NCBI GenBank assembly: GCA_947166705.1
Contig: CAMVFE010000006.1
Coordinates: 1 to 64,000 of the forward strand
Source: an uncultured Clostridia bacterium
GTDB lineage: Bacteria > Bacillota > Clostridia > Christensenellales > Aristaeellaceae
Length of the DNA stretch: 64,000 nucleotides
Direction: 5' to 3'
Part shown: one piece after another, positions 7,504-16,378 of the stretch
How positions within the stretch are numbered: position 1 is the first letter of the stretch
How the letters are laid out: each line of letters starts with the position of its first letter
Position numbers and translations under genes: made by a program
Notes under the pieces: generated by a model
Database searches by the model: none
The model's input: only the letters and a program-made list of their open reading frames with translations
What the model was told of the DNA's origin: nothing

Positions 7504-8460
7504 ATGAGTCAGGCCAAAGTGAAAAAAGCCCGGTACAGAATGGGCAGGATGGAGCGGAAAAACACGCTGATCGCGTATTCCTTCCTCGCCCCGAACTTTA
7601 TCGGCTTCGCCGTCTTCACCCTGGTGCCGGTGATCTGCGCCATCGCCCTGTCGCTGTTCGAGTGGAACGGCGGGGACATCTCCAAGCTGAGGTTTGTCGG
7701 CCTGGAGAACTACGGGACGATCTTTGCCGTGAAAAAGGTGGCGGAGAAGGGCCTGGGGTACTTCTTCAACCGGAGCGACCTGGGAATCTCCCTGCGGAAT
7801 ACCGTGGTCTACACGGCCGTGACGGTGCCGCTGACGATCGTCTGCGCCCTGGCGCTGGCGATCCTGCTGAACAAAATCAGGGGCGCGATGGCCTTCCGGA
7901 CCATCTTTTTCTTCCCCTATGTATCCTCCATGGTGGCGATCTGCGTCTGCTGGTCCTTCATGATGATGCGCGACGGCCCGATCAACCAGGTCATCATGTT
8001 TCTGGGGATCAACTTCAACAAGAGCTGGACCGCGGACAGCACCATGGCCATGTGGGCGATCATCCTGGTCAGCGTCTGGCGGAACATGGGGTATTACATG
8101 GTCCTGTACCTGGCGGCGCTTCAGGGCATCCCGCGGGAGCTGATGGAAGCGGCGACGGTGGACGGCGCCAACAAATGGCAGCAGTTCCGGAACGTGACGC
8201 TGCCGCAGCTGAAGCCGACGACCTTCTTCGTCTCCGTGATGATGGTGATCTCCTGCTTCAAGATCTTCGACGTGGTCGCGATCATGACGGACGGCGGGCC
8301 GGGTCGGTCGACGAAGATGCTGGTGACCTACATCTACGACGAGGCGTTCACCAAGATCCGCTACGGCTCCGCCAGCGCCATCGCCATGGTGCTGCTGGTG
8401 ATCGTGCTCGGGGTGACGGTCATCCAGTTCAGCTCCGAGAAGAAATTCTCAAACGACTGA
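7504..8460 (+). CDS. sugar ABC transporter permease (MalF/UgpA type)
   Basis: A 318-residue inner membrane protein with six predicted hydrophobic segments (LIAYSFLAPNFIGFAVFTLVPVI; VVYTAVTVPLTIVCALALAIL; TIFFFPYVSSMVAICVCW and others). It carries the permease EAA loop, ELMEAATVDGANKWQQFRNVTLPQLKP, which docks on the ATPase. The N-terminal RRMERKN-like charged stretch precedes the first span. It is the second gene of the importer operon, with RBS GAAAGGAAGAAGG. Confidence 0.94.
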   Translation: MSQAKVKKARYRMGRMERKNTLIAYSFLAPNFIGFAVFTLVPVICAIALSLFEWNGGDISKLRFVGLENYGTIFAVKKVAEKGLGYFFNRSDLGISLRNTVVYTAVTVPLTIVCALALAILLNKIRGAMAFRTIFFFPYVSSMVAICVCWSFMMMRDGPINQVIMFLGINFNKSWTADSTMAMWAIILVSVWRNMGYYMVLYLAALQGIPRELMEAATVDGANKWQQFRNVTLPQLKPTTFFVSVMMVISCFKIFDVVAIMTDGGPGRSTKMLVTYIYDEAFTKIRYGSASAIAMVLLVIVLGVTVIQFSSEKKFSND

Positions 8461-8478
8461 GGAAGGAGGCGCGGAAAT

Positions 8479-9345
8479 ATGGAAAGCGTCGTTCATACCC
8501 GGGAAATCCGGAAGGACAATCCGGTCCTGCGCGCCGTCCTGCGCGCGGTGATCTGGATCATGCTGATCGCCCTGGCGGCCGTTACGCTGATCCCCTTCGC
8601 GTGGATGATCTCCTCCTCGCTGAAGCTGGACCGGGAGGTGTTCGCCTTCCCGATGCGGTGGATTCCGGAGACGTTCCACTGGGAAAACTATGCCCAGATC
8701 TGGGAGCGGGTGCCGCTGCTCACCTATTTCAAGAACACCGCGTTCATCGCAGTCGTGGTGACCATCCTGCAGACGCTCACCTCCTCCTTCGCGGCCTACG
8801 CCTTCGCGAAGCTGAACTTCCGGGGGCGGGACTTCCTGTTCCTGTGCTATATCGGGACCATCGCGGTGCCGTGGCAGGCGTATATGCTGCCCCAGTTCAT
8901 CATGATGGGGTACATCGGCCTGTACGACACGCCCTGGGCCATGGTCGCCCTGCAGGCGTTCTCCGCCTTCGGCGTGTTCCTGATCCGCCAGTTCTACCGC
9001 TCCATTCCCACGGAGCTGTGCGAGGCGGCGCGGCTGGACGGCCTGAGTGAGTACGGCATCTGGGCGCGGATCATGCTGCCGTTGTCCAAGGCGGCGATTG
9101 CCACGCTGGTGATCTTCACCTTCGTCAACACCTGGAACGACTTCATGGGCCCGATGATCTACCTGACCCGGGACGAAAACAAGACGATCCAGGTCGGCCT
9201 GCGGCGGTTTATCCAGCAGTACTCCAGCGATTACCACCTGATCATGGCGGCGTCCCTGTGCTCGCTGCTGCCGGTATCGGTCGTGTTCCTTTTCCTGCAG
9301 CGGTATTTCATCGAGGGCATCGCCACCTCGGGACTGAAGGGCTGA
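8479..9345 (+). CDS. sugar ABC transporter permease (MalG/UgpE type)
   Basis: A 288-residue inner membrane permease, partner of the preceding gene. It shows the MalG-type start (VIWIMLIALAAVTLIPFAWMISSSLK), a central FAAYAFAKLNFRG segment, the EAA loop ELCEAARLDGLSEYGIWARIMLPL, and the C-terminal QRYFIEGIATSGLKG, highly typical of this family. The start follows GAAGGAGGCG, 18 bp after the upstream stop. Confidence 0.94.
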   Translation: MESVVHTREIRKDNPVLRAVLRAVIWIMLIALAAVTLIPFAWMISSSLKLDREVFAFPMRWIPETFHWENYAQIWERVPLLTYFKNTAFIAVVVTILQTLTSSFAAYAFAKLNFRGRDFLFLCYIGTIAVPWQAYMLPQFIMMGYIGLYDTPWAMVALQAFSAFGVFLIRQFYRSIPTELCEAARLDGLSEYGIWARIMLPLSKAAIATLVIFTFVNTWNDFMGPMIYLTRDENKTIQVGLRRFIQQYSSDYHLIMAASLCSLLPVSVVFLFLQRYFIEGIATSGLKG

Positions 9346-9352
9346 CCGAGAA

Positions 9353-11179
9353 ATGTTCACGGAATTTTTGCGGGATCACCCGATGGAAGGGCTGCTGCGC
9401 GGCGGCAGCCGGCAGCTGTACCCGCCGGCGAGGGACCGCCGGGCCTGGGACGGCATCACGGAGGAGGCCCGCCGGCAGATCCGGGAGGCGGCGGACGCCT
9501 TCGGAAAAATCCCTTATCCGCCGCGCACGGCCACGGGCTTCCTCGCCTTTGCGCGGACCGGGGACCGGCAGGCGGACGAGCGGCCCTATTTCGCGCGCCG
9601 CCGGAAGCTCTGCGCCGCGGTTCTGGCCGCCTGCGCGGATCCGGACGCCGGGACGGACGACGTCGTGGACGGCGTCTGGGCCCTGTGCGAGGAAAGCGCG
9701 TGGGTCATCAGCGCCCACAACGTCAACCCGATTCCGGGCGCCCCGCGGCCGCAGGAATATCCGCTGCCGGATATCCGCCGGCCCTATATCGACCTGTTCA
9801 GCGCCCAGACCGGCATGATCCTGTCCCTGACGGCGTCCCTGCTCGGGGATCGGCTGGACGCGGTCTCCCCGATCCTCCGCACCCGGATCCGCTCGGAGAT
9901 CCGCCGGCGGATCCTGCGCCCGTTCATGGCGACGGACGATTTCTGGTGGATGGGCTTCCGGCGGAAGGACCTGAACAACTGGACCCCGTGGATCCTGTCC
10001 AACGTCATGGTCTGCGCAGCGCTGGACGCGATGCCCGCCCGGAAGCTGGCGGCGCTGCTGACCCGCGCCTGCGGGATGCTGGACCGGTACCTGGACGTAC
10101 TGCCGGAGGACGGCGGCTGCGACGAGGGCGCCGGCTACTGGAACATGGCCGGCGGGGCGCTGCTGGACTGCCTGGAGATCCTGGAGAAGGTCACGGGCGG
10201 CCGGATGGCCTTCCGGCAGGAGGAAAAGATCCGGAATATCCTGCGCTTCCCCCTGCGGGTTGAGATGGGAAACGGGTGGTTCGCCAACTTCGCGGACTGC
10301 GACGCCCGCCCCTTCATCAGCGGGGAGCGGCTGGAAACCGCCGGGCGGCGGATCGGCGATCCGGCGCTGACGGCGCTGGGAACGCGCATGCGCGGGACGG
10401 TCGCGGACCAGCTGAGCGACGTGCCCCACCTGACCCGGGCGCTGGACCTCGCGCTGCATCCGCCGGCGGAGCTGCCTTCCCGGCCGGAGCCGCCCGGGGA
10501 CACGTGGCTTCCGGATCTCCAGGTCCGGCTGGTGCGCCGCGGGGGCTGGACCCTGGCCTGCAAGGGCGGGCACAACGGGGAAAACCACAACCACAACGAC
10601 GTCGGATCCTTCATCCTGTTCCTGGACGGGGAACCGCTGGCCGTGGACGCCGGCAACATGGTCTATACCGCGAAAACCTTCTCGGACGAGCGGTATACGC
10701 TCTGGAACGTCCGGGCGGACTGGCACAGCGTGCCGGTGATCGGCGGCTGCCTGCAGCAGGCGGGGGCGGAGCATGCCGCGTCGCGGGTGCGCTGCACCCC
10801 CGACGGCATGGAGATGAACCTGGAGGGCGCCTACGGCGCCGAGGCGGGGCTGGAAAGCCTGCGGCGCAGCTTCACCCTGACCGGGGACGGGCTGCTGCTG
10901 GAGGACGAGGGCGCGCTGCGCGCCCCGCGGGAGGTCACGTGGGTCTTCCTGCTGCGGCACAGGCCCGAATGGCGGGACGGCCGGATCACGGCCGGAAACC
11001 TTTCCGTCCGCTGTCCGGACGGGCTCTCGTTCCGGGCGGAGGAAAAGCCGGTGGAGGATGCCCGCATGGCGCGGAACTGGCCGGGAAGCCTCTGGCGGGT
11101 GACGCTGACGGGCGGAAAGGCGGAGGCGTTCCGGGCGCGTTTCGTGTTTACGGCAAAGGATCGGGAGGAAAAGAAATGA
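9353..11179 (+). CDS. heparinase II/III-like polysaccharide lyase
   Basis: A 608-residue protein with no signal peptide, hence cytoplasmic. The N-terminal ~380 residues are helical (alpha/alpha toroid) with FWWMGFRRKDLNNWTPWI and EGAGYWNMAGGALLD. The C-terminal half is a beta-sandwich with the heparinase II/III motif GENHNHNDVGSFILF at about residues 409-423, then DGEPLAVDAGNMVYTAKTFSDERY. These His, Asn and Tyr residues are the usual metal and catalytic ligands of PL12/15/17/21-type uronate lyases. It would cleave an imported uronic-acid oligosaccharide by beta-elimination. The ATG is 7 bp after the permease stop with a weak RBS, and the gene ends overlapping the next by 4 bp (ATGA). Confidence 0.82.
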   Translation: MFTEFLRDHPMEGLLRGGSRQLYPPARDRRAWDGITEEARRQIREAADAFGKIPYPPRTATGFLAFARTGDRQADERPYFARRRKLCAAVLAACADPDAGTDDVVDGVWALCEESAWVISAHNVNPIPGAPRPQEYPLPDIRRPYIDLFSAQTGMILSLTASLLGDRLDAVSPILRTRIRSEIRRRILRPFMATDDFWWMGFRRKDLNNWTPWILSNVMVCAALDAMPARKLAALLTRACGMLDRYLDVLPEDGGCDEGAGYWNMAGGALLDCLEILEKVTGGRMAFRQEEKIRNILRFPLRVEMGNGWFANFADCDARPFISGERLETAGRRIGDPALTALGTRMRGTVADQLSDVPHLTRALDLALHPPAELPSRPEPPGDTWLPDLQVRLVRRGGWTLACKGGHNGENHNHNDVGSFILFLDGEPLAVDAGNMVYTAKTFSDERYTLWNVRADWHSVPVIGGCLQQAGAEHAASRVRCTPDGMEMNLEGAYGAEAGLESLRRSFTLTGDGLLLEDEGALRAPREVTWVFLLRHRPEWRDGRITAGNLSVRCPDGLSFRAEEKPVEDARMARNWPGSLWRVTLTGGKAEAFRARFVFTAKDREEKK

Positions 11180-12978
11180 ACGGAACGGCCAATCCCCTGC
11201 GCACGCGGCAGGACCTGGTCCGGGCGGCCGCGGAAATCCTGCGCCCGCTGCCGGGCTGCATGTCGGAGGGCAGGGCCCGGATCTTCGTGGGAAACGGCTC
11301 CGCGCACTACAGCGAGGACGTCGCCGGCATGGAGGGCTGGAGCCGGCCCCTGTGGGCGCTGGTTCCGATGCTGATGGGCGGATGCCCGGAGGCGGAGGCC
11401 CTCTGGCCGCTGTGGCGGGAGGGGCTGATCCGCGGCACGGATCCGGAGGACGCGGAATACTGGGGAGAAATCGGCAGCTTCGACCAGCGCATGGTGGAGA
11501 TGGCCGTCATCGGGTGCGGGCTGAGCTTCGTCCCGGGCGCCTTCTGGCTGCCGCTGGACGGAAAGCAGCGGGACAACCTGTACCGCTGGCTGAACCAGAT
11601 CAACCTCCACGACATGCCGAAAAACAACTGGCGGTTCTTCCGGATCCTGGTGAATATCGGCTTCCTGAAGAACGGGCTTCCGGCGCACCGGGAGCGGCTC
11701 CGGGAGGATATGGACCTGATGGAGAGCCACTATACGGCGGACGGCTGGTACTTCGATTACCCGACGAAGCGCGATTACTACACGCTCTGGGGCTTCCATT
11801 TCTACAGCCTGCTGTACGCGGCGCTGATGGAGCGCGAGGATCCGGAGCGCTGCGCCCGGATCCGGGAGCGCGCGGCGATGATCGCGCCCCGCTTCGCCTG
11901 CTGGTTTGACCGGGAGGGCCGCGGCCTGCCCTACGGGCGCAGCCTGACCTACCGCTTCTGCCAGAGCTCTTTCTGGGCGGCAATGTGCTTCGCGGGCGTG
12001 CGGTGCCCCGGCCTGAGCGCCGGTCAGATGAAGCGCCTGCTGCTGAACAACCTCCGTTTCTGGCTGGGCATGCCGATCTTCGACCGCGGCGGCGCGCTGA
12101 CGGTCGGCTACGGATATCCCAACCTGTGCGCGGCGGAGGGCTACAACGCCCAGGGCTCGCCCTACTGGGCGCTGAAGAGCTTCTGGATCCTGGCCCTGCC
12201 GGAGGATCATCCCTTCTGGCGAATCGAGGAGGAGGACTTCATGCCCCCGGAGCGCTTCTGCGACCGGCAGGTGCGCCTGCTCCTGACCCGGGATCCGGAA
12301 AACCGCCAGGTGGTGGCCTATACGGCGGGAAACCACGCCTGGGAGCACATGCACGAGGACGAGAAATATGAAAAATTCGCCTACTCGACCCAGTTCGCCT
12401 TCTCCGTCGCCAAGGAGGATTCGGCCCTGAACCGCGGCGCCTACGACAGCATGCTGGCGGTCCGGGCGGAGGGCCGGGACCTGTGGCATGTGCGCAGCGG
12501 CTGCGAGCGCTTCGCGCTGGAGGAGGACCGGGTGTCCTTCGCCTGGTCGCCGGTGAACGGCGTGCGCATCGAAACCGTCATCGCCCCGCTGGGCATGTGG
12601 CACGTCCGGAAGCACACGGTGCGGACGGAGATCCCGCTGGAGGCGGCGGAAGGCGCGTTCTCCGTGGCGCTGGACCGGGCGGGAAAGCGCCCCTGCGACC
12701 GGATCCTCACGAAGACGGAGGCGGACGAAAGGCACGCCGCGGCCTTCGGGGACCGGGGAACCAGCGTCATTTTTGCCCTGAAGGGCTACGGCGGCGCGGA
12801 GGTGATCCGCACGGAGCCCAACACGAACCTGATGGAACCCCGGTGCGTGCTGCCGACGCTGCACGCCCGGCTGCTGCCTGGGGAAAGCGTCCTGCTCTGC
12901 GCCGTCTTCACGGACGCGGGGGAACGGCTGCCCGGAAAAATCCCGGAGGAGGTGCTGAAGCTTGCCGAATCGCTATGA
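11176..12978 (+). CDS. DUF2264-domain protein, candidate GH154-type glucuronidase
   Basis: A 600-residue cytoplasmic protein matching the DUF2264 pattern: MSEGRARIFVGNGSAHYSEDVAGMEGWSRPLWALVPML near the N terminus, NNWRFFRILVNIGFLKNG, DGWYFDYPTKRDYYTLWGFHFYSLLYA, GRSLTYRFCQSSFWAAM, and QGSPYWALKSFWILALPEDHPFW. An (alpha/alpha) barrel is followed by a beta-rich C-terminal part. From memory this domain is close to CAZy family GH154, which has beta-glucuronidase members; I could not check that. The position between a heparinase-like lyase and a GH88 hydrolase fits an enzyme acting on a glucuronide. Start and stop are coupled to both neighbours: ATGA overlap upstream, 17-bp overlap downstream. 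Confidence 0.78.
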   Translation: MNGTANPLRTRQDLVRAAAEILRPLPGCMSEGRARIFVGNGSAHYSEDVAGMEGWSRPLWALVPMLMGGCPEAEALWPLWREGLIRGTDPEDAEYWGEIGSFDQRMVEMAVIGCGLSFVPGAFWLPLDGKQRDNLYRWLNQINLHDMPKNNWRFFRILVNIGFLKNGLPAHRERLREDMDLMESHYTADGWYFDYPTKRDYYTLWGFHFYSLLYAALMEREDPERCARIRERAAMIAPRFACWFDREGRGLPYGRSLTYRFCQSSFWAAMCFAGVRCPGLSAGQMKRLLLNNLRFWLGMPIFDRGGALTVGYGYPNLCAAEGYNAQGSPYWALKSFWILALPEDHPFWRIEEEDFMPPERFCDRQVRLLLTRDPENRQVVAYTAGNHAWEHMHEDEKYEKFAYSTQFAFSVAKEDSALNRGAYDSMLAVRAEGRDLWHVRSGCERFALEEDRVSFAWSPVNGVRIETVIAPLGMWHVRKHTVRTEIPLEAAEGAFSVALDRAGKRPCDRILTKTEADERHAAAFGDRGTSVIFALKGYGGAEVIRTEPNTNLMEPRCVLPTLHARLLPGESVLLCAVFTDAGERLPGKIPEEVLKLAESL

Positions 12979-14071
12979 GGCCGCGCTGAACAGAATCGCG
13001 GAGAAGTTCCGCCGGACGGCCGCCGCCGCGGCGGAGGCCGGCATCATCCCCTACCGGAGCGCGGAGGGAAAATGGTTCGCCAGCCCCTATGACGGAAACA
13101 GCTGGTGGACCGGCGGGTTCTGGCCCGGGCTGATGTGGCAGCTCTGGCGTCTGACCGGGGACGGCTTTTTCCGGGAGGAAGCCCGCCGGGTGGAAGGGCT
13201 GCTGACGGAGGAGTTCCGCTCCTTCCGCCTGCTGAACCACGACGTCGGGTTCATGTACCTGCTGTCCTGCGGGGCGGACGCGAAGCTGACCGGGGACGCG
13301 CAGGCGGAGACCGACCTGCTGCACGCCGCGTCGCTGCTGATGGGGCGGTTCAACCCGGCGGGGTTTATCCGCGCCTGGAACGAGCCGGAGCGGACCGGCT
13401 ACGCGATCATCGACTGCATGATGAACCTGGCGCTGCTGTACCGCGCCAGCCGGGATTCGGGGGATCCGCGGTTCCGGCTCGCCGCGAAGGTGCACGCGGA
13501 CACCACCCTGCGGGAATTCCAGCGGGCGGACGGCTCCTTCAGCCATATCATCGAGTTTGACCCGGAGAGCGGAAGGCGGGTGCGGGAGCACCCGGGCCAG
13601 GGCTATGCCCTGGGAAGCCAGTGGAGCCGGGGCCAGGCCTGGGGCCTGTACGGCTTCGCGCTGGCCGCCCGGAACCTCGGGGAGGAAAAATACCTGGAGG
13701 CGGCGCTTCGGGGCGCCCGGAACTTTACGGCGCATATCCGGCCCGACGGGCTGACGGACTGCGATTTCTGCCAGCCGGCCGATGAGGAGCGGATCGACAA
13801 TATCGCCGGCGCCATCGCGGCCTGCGGCCTGCAGGTCCTGAGCGGCCTGACGGGGGACGGGGCCTGGCGCGACGCCGCCGCGCGCCTCGTGGACGGCCTG
13901 CTGGAGCATTGCGCGGACTGGGGGGAGGACCGCTGCGGCATCCTGACCCGCTGCACGGCCAGCTATCACGACGACGGCGCCGGAAGGCACACCAACATCC
14001 TCTACGGCGATTATTTCCTGACCGAGGCGCTGATGAAGCTCTGCGGCCGGGATCCGGACCTGTGGAACTGA
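12962..14071 (+). CDS. GH88 unsaturated glucuronyl hydrolase
   Basis: A 369-residue (alpha/alpha)6-barrel enzyme that releases the 4,5-unsaturated uronate left by a lyase. Motifs: GNSWWTGGFWPGLMWQLWRLTGD, NHDVGFMYLLS with Asp about 94, YAIIDCMMNLALLYRAS with Asp about 151, GYALGSQWSRGQAWGLYGFALA, and the C-terminal GRHTNILYGDYFLTEALMKL. The two Asp match the catalytic pair of GH88 enzymes in context and approximate spacing. There is no signal peptide. The start is TTG at 12962, chosen because GGAGGAGGT ends 8 bases before it and no ATG fits; it overlaps the DUF2264 gene by 17 bp. Its presence strongly implies that a lyase, probably the heparinase-like one, works in the same pathway. Confidence 0.92.
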   Translation: MPNRYEAALNRIAEKFRRTAAAAAEAGIIPYRSAEGKWFASPYDGNSWWTGGFWPGLMWQLWRLTGDGFFREEARRVEGLLTEEFRSFRLLNHDVGFMYLLSCGADAKLTGDAQAETDLLHAASLLMGRFNPAGFIRAWNEPERTGYAIIDCMMNLALLYRASRDSGDPRFRLAAKVHADTTLREFQRADGSFSHIIEFDPESGRRVREHPGQGYALGSQWSRGQAWGLYGFALAARNLGEEKYLEAALRGARNFTAHIRPDGLTDCDFCQPADEERIDNIAGAIAACGLQVLSGLTGDGAWRDAAARLVDGLLEHCADWGEDRCGILTRCTASYHDDGAGRHTNILYGDYFLTEALMKLCGRDPDLWN

Positions 14072-14092
14072 CGAAGAGAGGGGTAAACGATC

Positions 14093-15847
14093 ATGAGCAC
14101 GCTGTACCCGCAGAACAACGCGGCCCGGACGGCGCTGGACCTGGGCGGCATCTGGGATTTCCGCTTTCAGGGGGACGAGGGCTGGCAGCCGGTCGCGGTG
14201 CCCGCGTCCTACAACGACCAGAGCCCGGACCCGAGGTTCCGGAACTATGCGGGCGTCGCGGAATACCGCCGGAAGATCACGGTTCCCTCCGCCTGGAAGG
14301 GCCTGCGCTTCTTCCTGCGGTTCGACGCGGTGGCACATGACGCGCGGATCCTGCTGAACGGGCGGGAGATCGCGTCCCACCGGGGCGGCTTCCTGCCCTT
14401 CGAGGTGGAGCTGAATGGGCTCATGGAGCCGGGAGAAACGGCGGAGCTGGTCGTCGAGGCGGATAACCGGATCCATCACGGCACGCTGCCGATCGGCGCC
14501 GAGGGCGGCACGGCCTTCTTCGGGTCGGACAACCCGGGCATCCGCTCCGTGGAAGCGGGCAAGGAATACCAGCGGGAGCACGGCATCAACCTCCCCGCCT
14601 TCGACTTTTTCAATTACACGGGCATCCAGCGGCCGGTGCGCCTGCTGGCCACGCCGGCGCGTTATATCCGGGACATCACGCTGGTGCCGCACCTGAACGG
14701 GGACGTGGATTTCGCCGTGGACACCTCGGACGCGGAAGGCCGGGTGGTGGTCGAAGCGCTGGACGCGGACGGCCGGGCGGTCGCCCGCTGCGAAGGCCGG
14801 CAGGGCACGCTGAAGATCGCGGAGCCCCGGCTGTGGGAGCCGCGGCCGGGCACCCCCTACCTCTACACCGCCCGCATCGCCTTTGAGCAGGACCTGTACG
14901 AGCTGCCCTTCGGCATCCGGGAGGTCCGGGTGGAGGGAACCCGCTTCCTGATCAACGGGAAGCCCTTCCGGTTCCACGGCCCCTGCAAGCATGAGGACAG
15001 CCCCTTCCGGGGCCGGGGCGCGGATCCCTGCCTGATGGTGACGGATATCAACCTGTACCACTGGCTGCACGCGAACTGCTTCCGGACCAGCCATTATCCC
15101 TACGCGGAGGAAATGTACCGGCTCTGCGACCGGGAAGGCATCGTGGTCATGGACGAAACCCCGGCGGTGGGCATGTGGGCGGATGAAAACTACGGCTGGG
15201 GCCTGGGAGAATATCACGCCCAGGTGCTGCGGGAGATGATCGCCCGCGACAAGAACCACCCCTGCGTGGTGATGTGGAGCCTCGGCAACGAGCCGGATAC
15301 GGATACCTATCCGGAAAAGGCGTATGATTACTGGCATCCCCTGTACGAAGACGCGCACCGGCTGGATCCGCAGAACCGGCCGGTGACGGTGGTCGGCTGC
15401 CAGAACCGCTACGACCGGGAGCTGGTGATCCGCTCCATGGACGTCGTTCTGATCAACCGCTATTATGGCTGGTATAACCTGTCCGGAGACCTGGACGCCG
15501 CCCGCTACGCGTTCCGGATCGAGCTGGACTGGTGGGCGCAGCAGCAGAAGCCGCTGATCCTCTCCGAGTACGGCGCGGACACGGTCGCGGGGCTGCACGG
15601 CGCCGTGGCGGAAATGTTCACCGAGGAATACCAGGTAGCCTTTTACGAAGCGATGAATGAATGCCTGGACGAGCGGGATTTCGTAGTGGGCGAAATGCCC
15701 TGGAATTTCGCGGATTTCGGCACCTGTCAGGGGCCGATGCGCGTGGGCGGAAACAGGAAAGGCCTGTTCACGCGGGACCGCCGGCCGAAAATGGCGGCGC
15801 ACTATTTCCGCCGCAGATGGGAAAAGATGGATTCCGTCACGCCATGA
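14093..15847 (+). CDS. uidA: GH2 beta-glucuronidase
   Basis: A 584-residue cytoplasmic GH2 enzyme. It has the sugar-binding jelly roll (residues 1-170, LDLGGIWDFRF, FDAVAHDARILLNGREIASHRGGFLPFEVEL), an Ig-like middle domain and a TIM barrel. Catalytic residues are the acid/base Glu near 400 in MWSLGNEPDT and the nucleophile Glu near 492 in ILSEYGADT. The NRKG tetrad (554-557), the carboxylate-binding signature of gut beta-glucuronidases, is intact. Length and motifs match E. coli UidA-type enzymes without a long loop 1. The start follows AAGAGAGGGG. It is the last plus-strand gene of the uronide operon and overlaps the convergent rhaM-like gene by 11 bp. Confidence 0.93.
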   Translation: MSTLYPQNNAARTALDLGGIWDFRFQGDEGWQPVAVPASYNDQSPDPRFRNYAGVAEYRRKITVPSAWKGLRFFLRFDAVAHDARILLNGREIASHRGGFLPFEVELNGLMEPGETAELVVEADNRIHHGTLPIGAEGGTAFFGSDNPGIRSVEAGKEYQREHGINLPAFDFFNYTGIQRPVRLLATPARYIRDITLVPHLNGDVDFAVDTSDAEGRVVVEALDADGRAVARCEGRQGTLKIAEPRLWEPRPGTPYLYTARIAFEQDLYELPFGIREVRVEGTRFLINGKPFRFHGPCKHEDSPFRGRGADPCLMVTDINLYHWLHANCFRTSHYPYAEEMYRLCDREGIVVMDETPAVGMWADENYGWGLGEYHAQVLREMIARDKNHPCVVMWSLGNEPDTDTYPEKAYDYWHPLYEDAHRLDPQNRPVTVVGCQNRYDRELVIRSMDVVLINRYYGWYNLSGDLDAARYAFRIELDWWAQQQKPLILSEYGADTVAGLHGAVAEMFTEEYQVAFYEAMNECLDERDFVVGEMPWNFADFGTCQGPMRVGGNRKGLFTRDRRPKMAAHYFRRRWEKMDSVTP

Positions 15848-16154
15848 AGAACATCATCCGCAGCCTGGGCTGGGCGCCGGTTTCGGGGTCCATCTCCAGG
15901 TCGAGCACGTCCGCCATGTATTCGTTCCATCGGTCCACGACGGGGCTGCCCGCCTGGACCTTCTCGGCGTGCGCGATTCCCTTTTCGCACTCGTAGTATC
16001 CGAAGACATCGCTGCCGTCGCTCCAGATGGTGTAGTTCCGGATGCCGGCCTCCTTCAGCACCGCCAGCATCTCCGGCCAGATCTCGTCATGGCGGCGCTT
16101 GTATTCCTCCTGCATCCCGGGACGGATGCGTCCCTTCCATGCGTATCGTTCCAT
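15837..16154 (-). CDS. rhaM: L-rhamnose mutarotase family protein
   Basis: A 105-residue protein with the rhamnose mutarotase (DUF718) layout: MERYAWKGRIRPGMQEEYKRRH, IWPEMLAVLKEAGIRNYTIWSDG, DVFGYYECE and PVVDRWNEYMADVLD. Family members interconvert alpha and beta L-rhamnose through conserved His, Tyr and Trp residues. The ATG at 16154 follows AAAGGAGGAAAA; an upstream extension of the frame lacks an RBS. It is convergent with the glucuronidase gene (11-bp overlap). No rhamnose isomerase or kinase is nearby, so the natural substrate may be rhamnose released from the uronide or another sugar. Confidence 0.87.
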   Translation of the reverse strand: MERYAWKGRIRPGMQEEYKRRHDEIWPEMLAVLKEAGIRNYTIWSDGSDVFGYYECEKGIAHAEKVQAGSPVVDRWNEYMADVLDLEMDPETGAQPRLRMMFFMA

Positions 16155-16266
16155 GCCCTTTTCCTCCTTTTTCTGATCTGATCCACTGCCATTAACGCAT
16201 ATTCCGCGGCTTTTTTCAAGCGCTTTCCGGCCGGGTTTTCCAGAACTGGGATCCGCCTCAAAGTGC

Positions 16267-16295
16267 TTGCGGCAAAGACGGGAATCTATTATAAT
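16267..16295 (+). promoter_or_regulatory. sigma-A promoter of the 5'-nucleotidase gene
   Basis: TTGCGG (16267-16272), 17-bp spacer, perfect TATAAT (16290-16295). The coding start is 84 bp downstream of the -10 box. Confidence 0.8.
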
Positions 16296-16378
16296 ACCTT
16301 CATAGTTTCCATACACTCATCGACGACGTTCCGGGGCTTTGCCGTCCCTGACCGGGACCCCGGAGAAAGGATGGAAAA

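Noticed and set aside
10831-12864. 677-codon minus-strand frame over the heparinase and DUF2264 genes
   Set aside because: Same reason; composition of an antisense frame in GC-rich DNA, no RBS.
12908-15802. 964-codon open frame on the minus strand across the GH88 and GH2 genes
   Set aside because: Shadow of two well-supported GC-rich enzymes; translation is Arg/Pro/Gln/His-rich without any family motif.
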